Assembly: GCF_001039355.2 (NCBI RefSeq)
Contig: NW_019773807.1
Coordinates: 7,265 to 45,180 of the forward strand
Length of the DNA: 37,916 bases
Source: Lingula anatina
Lineage: Eukaryota > Brachiopoda > Lingulata > Lingulida > Lingulidae
Direction: 5' to 3'
Below are positions 35,510-37,916 of the stretch, piece by piece. The notes beneath the pieces were generated by a model. The model was not told the DNA's origin. It saw nothing but the letters and a program-made list of their open reading frames with translations, and did not search any database. Every line of letters starts with the position of its first letter. The stretch's first letter is position 1. A program made the translations under genes and the position numbers.

Positions 35510-37086
35510 GTTGGTAGATAGTGTATGACCACTGTGTGCATTAAAGGTTTGGGGTGAGTAACATTAACAGATATTAATAGCTTTTCCCTTGGTCTGCTGC
35601 ATATGAACAGCCAGGTGCCCTGTTTACCCCATTTCCAAATAAATAAAAGTTAATGATAAAGAGACCCTGTAAACCTAAAGTCTTCTGAAAAAATCCAAAT
35701 TAAAAGCACCAATCCTATCCTTCCTAGCTGTCAACCATTATCTCCTTATATTAGAACCAAGGCCAATTGGAAAAAAATGCACCATGATAACCTAAGATTT
35801 TTAGATAAAAAACCTTGATAATTTAATTATCCTTGCAAAAGTATCATCTTGTAAACCTTCTCATTCAACTAGAAAAGAAGCATTAGTGTAATAAATCTTA
35901 GATTAATAAACAGGCATAAGGATTAGACATGGATGTCCATATTGCAAAGAATGCATGGTAAATTTCTAGATTTCTACTTATTTAAACTTAAAGAGAATGG
36001 TTGTAGAGCCTGTGAAGTTGGTGAAAAAAGTTTTCACCACAATGCAAAACTAATTAACCATATCTTTGCAGTAACTCAACAGGTAAGGCAGACAAAACAC
36101 TTACTTCAATAACTTCTACCCAGATTCATTTTTCTGATTAAATAACCCCCCTCCTAGTAAGGATTTCTTTTTCATGTCACTGCTCTGACTCTGGGCGCTG
36201 GCATTATGTGCTCTATACACTGGCCTTGTCATGTGTCAGAACTGACAAAGCTTTAAACAGAGTAAAGTATCATTTCATCTTCAAGGTTTAGTGGATGTTA
36301 CTAGTGCTCACCCCAAAACTGTAAGTGATTTTATGTTGTCTCTCTGTTGACACAGTTTTGCTTTTACTGTATGTAACTAACTATATAACACTCTTTCAGT
36401 TTCGATTTGGTGATAGGTATATGGGTTGCTTGCAAGTTCTTTTTAAGTGGGAGTTTGATTAAATGAATGTTTTACTCTGTGCGAAAGGTTGTGGTTTGTT
36501 GCAGAAGTTTAGATGTCAGATATTTTTGGATCAGAATTGAGAAAAAATGTTAACACTTAACAGTATCTTTTTGATATACATTAGTTTTAAATGAAAGCAA
36601 AAAAATTAATGATTTGCTTTTAAGCACTAGAAATATTGCCATTTCATAACCAGTTGCTTATATCAGTTGATGAAAAACGATCAGTTGGCATGCTTGAATA
36701 CCTAATAATAACTTTGTTAAATCACTGCAAATATATCCACAGCTTTTTCCCTTCCAGTACAGATTTATTTTTACTTTCCATCACTATTTATTCATTTTTG
36801 TTTCTAAAATGATATTTTTGTTAAGTGCTGTTTACCTTAGTATATCATTTTTAAATACTAGGTCTTGTAATTGTTTTAAAAAATCAATAACTTTGAGTAA
36901 ATTGATTAATTAATTTCATTAATAGTGGTATGTATGTTTTAAAAGAAATGTTAAAATTATGTTGTAGAATTATAAAAATAACCATTTGGTCCAACTTATA
37001 TCTGGCATTCAGTGCAGGGATTTTTTTAGCTGTTGGTCAGTGTCCAGTGTGTTAGGTGTGACACCATGTTCCTTCATCTTTTTCAG
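35510..37086. other. ADAP1 3' UTR / downstream noncoding region
   Basis: No coding potential seen. Overlapping AATAAA signals at 35638-35643 and 35642-35647 suit a short ADAP1 3' UTR of about 150 nt. The rest is AT-rich and would be intron if the exon at 37087 is used. Confidence 0.6.
35638..35647 (+). terminator. ADAP1 polyadenylation signal
   Basis: Two overlapping AATAAA hexamers about 130 nt after the ADAP1 stop. Confidence 0.6.
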
Positions 37087-37158
37087 CTGCAGCAGCAGTG
37101 GTAAGGAAAAGAGCAAACTCTGCTCTAGATGCTTTTAGTGCTTTAAAAATAAGGTAAC
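37087..37158 (+). CDS. candidate alternative last exon of ADAP1
   Basis: A strong acceptor (CCTTCATCTTTTTCAG) ends at 37086. Spliced from a donor inside exon 8 (TCTAGTG|GTAGGC, 35496 region), phase is kept and the frame reads AAAAVVRKRANSALDAFS then ALKIR and TAA. It would replace the GRRT* ending with a basic tail of about 23 residues. The evidence is acceptor quality, phase agreement and an uninterrupted frame; there is no homology that I recognise. An unrelated intronic coincidence is possible. Confidence 0.4.
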
Positions 37159-37600
37159 AAAGAATAAGGCTAATAACCACATTAAGGTTTTATTAAAAAA
37201 CTGGGTAAAAGGAGGACCACAGAAGATAGAAGACCCCATAAGACTTAGCAGTGATCATTATCAGTCTAGTTCCTTGGATACTTATTCCTTTGGAGGAAGC
37301 TTCATTGTACAGATTTTAAATGTGAAGTATCCATCCAAACTATGGATTTAGACCGAAAGGTCCATCAAAAGGAGGTTATCACATATTCTCAGTTAAGTCC
37401 AAGTCGATTGGCTGACCAACTTTTAAGAAATAATTGTGTATTTGGTGACATTGTGAGAGCAAAATATTTTATATAACATTGATTTTATAAATTCAAATCA
37501 TGCCAAATTGCAATCAATTATTTGGTGTAATAATGGATATTATTAGTTTTAATACCGCCTGGTGTCATGATATGATAATATTTAATCAAGGATAATATGT
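37159..37600. other. noncoding, nothing recognised
   Basis: AT-rich sequence downstream of the candidate exon. A 45-codon stretch without stops (about 37190-37350) has no start, splice support or recognisable similarity. Confidence 0.5.
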
Positions 37601-37614
37601 ATAATCAGGCCTTC

Positions 37615-37916
37615 CCAACTACCAGACTCGGCACCTACGGGTCCAGAATAAACCGGTATATCTGACCATACTACCCGTTTTCAAGGTGTGTGTCAGATCG
37701 CATAAAAGAGTATCATACCCTATCACAAATTCTGTAAGCCTACCTGTCATCCGGGTATCGCGCCTCGTTTTCGTCAAGTAGGAGTCGTATGAATACAACA
37801 GACGACTCCCTCAATCAGGGGGTGGAAACGCGCTACTTAGCCTATGTGATTAAGACGAGCCTAGCCGTCAGTACCGGTTATTGTTTTGTGACCTTGAGGA
37901 GCAATTAGGTTTGGTT
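37615..37916. other. GC/CpG-richer block at right edge
   Basis: Composition changes sharply from about 37615, with many CpGs (for example GGTATCGCGCCTCGTTTTCG) against an AT-rich background. No long reading frame or RNA gene identified. It may be a repeat copy or the promoter of a gene to the right; the window ends before this can be judged. Confidence 0.35.

Noticed and set aside
37190-37350. A 45-codon open stretch considered as an exon of a sixth gene
   Set aside because: No start codon, no supported splice sites and no recognisable similarity; such a length is expected by chance.
1-37916. CRISPR arrays, operons, tRNA or rRNA genes
   Set aside because: The window is spliced eukaryotic DNA; I found no spaced identical repeats, cloverleaf genes or rRNA segments on either strand.

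Overview
This is animal nuclear DNA: AT-rich, intron-dense, with GT-AG introns, short exons, many dinucleotide and TTTA microsatellites and small interspersed repeats. The proteins are closest to bilaterian families I recognise. Gene density, intron sizes and a CARD-NACHT receptor suggest a non-vertebrate, perhaps a lophotrochozoan such as a mollusc; this is an inference and no sequence here fixes the taxon.

Five protein genes can be assembled exon by exon with consistent splice phases. (1) STAMBP/AMSH, a K63-specific JAMM deubiquitinase, minus strand, 106-3190; its last exons lie left of the window. (2) WBP11, a proline-rich splicing factor, minus strand, 4957-12124, 14 exons, complete. (3) EXOC7/Exo70, an exocyst subunit, plus strand, 12551-24439, 22 exons, complete. 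(4) A CARD-NACHT NOD-like receptor, minus strand, 25199-28532, 3 coding exons, with no recognisable LRRs. (5) ADAP1-like (centaurin-alpha) ArfGAP with two PH domains, plus strand, 30190-35509, 8 exons, with a possible alternative last exon at 37087-37158.

WBP11 and EXOC7 are divergent and share a 426-bp promoter carrying a GTCACGTGAC palindrome. EXOC7 and the NLR are convergent, with polyadenylation signals about 110 bp apart. The NLR and ADAP1 are divergent over about 1.7 kb; this stretch holds one N flanked by a 403-bp near-identical duplication, which looks like an assembly joint. A degenerate interspersed element with nuclear-receptor-like direct repeats sits in a WBP11 intron. A fold-back and a 439-bp inverted-repeat element sit in EXOC7 introns. 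The right end (37.6-37.9 kb) is compositionally unlike its surroundings and unexplained.

Functionally, three of the genes belong to endosomal and plasma-membrane traffic (STAMBP with ESCRT/STAM, EXOC7 with exocyst, ADAP1 with Arf6 and phosphoinositides), WBP11 to splicing and the NLR to innate immunity. I see no evidence that they are co-regulated as one system. The points most worth a second look are the CARD-NACHT receptor with an unrecognised C-terminal region, a PPxY plus PSAP motif pair in STAMBP, and two candidate alternative termini (EXOC7, ADAP1).
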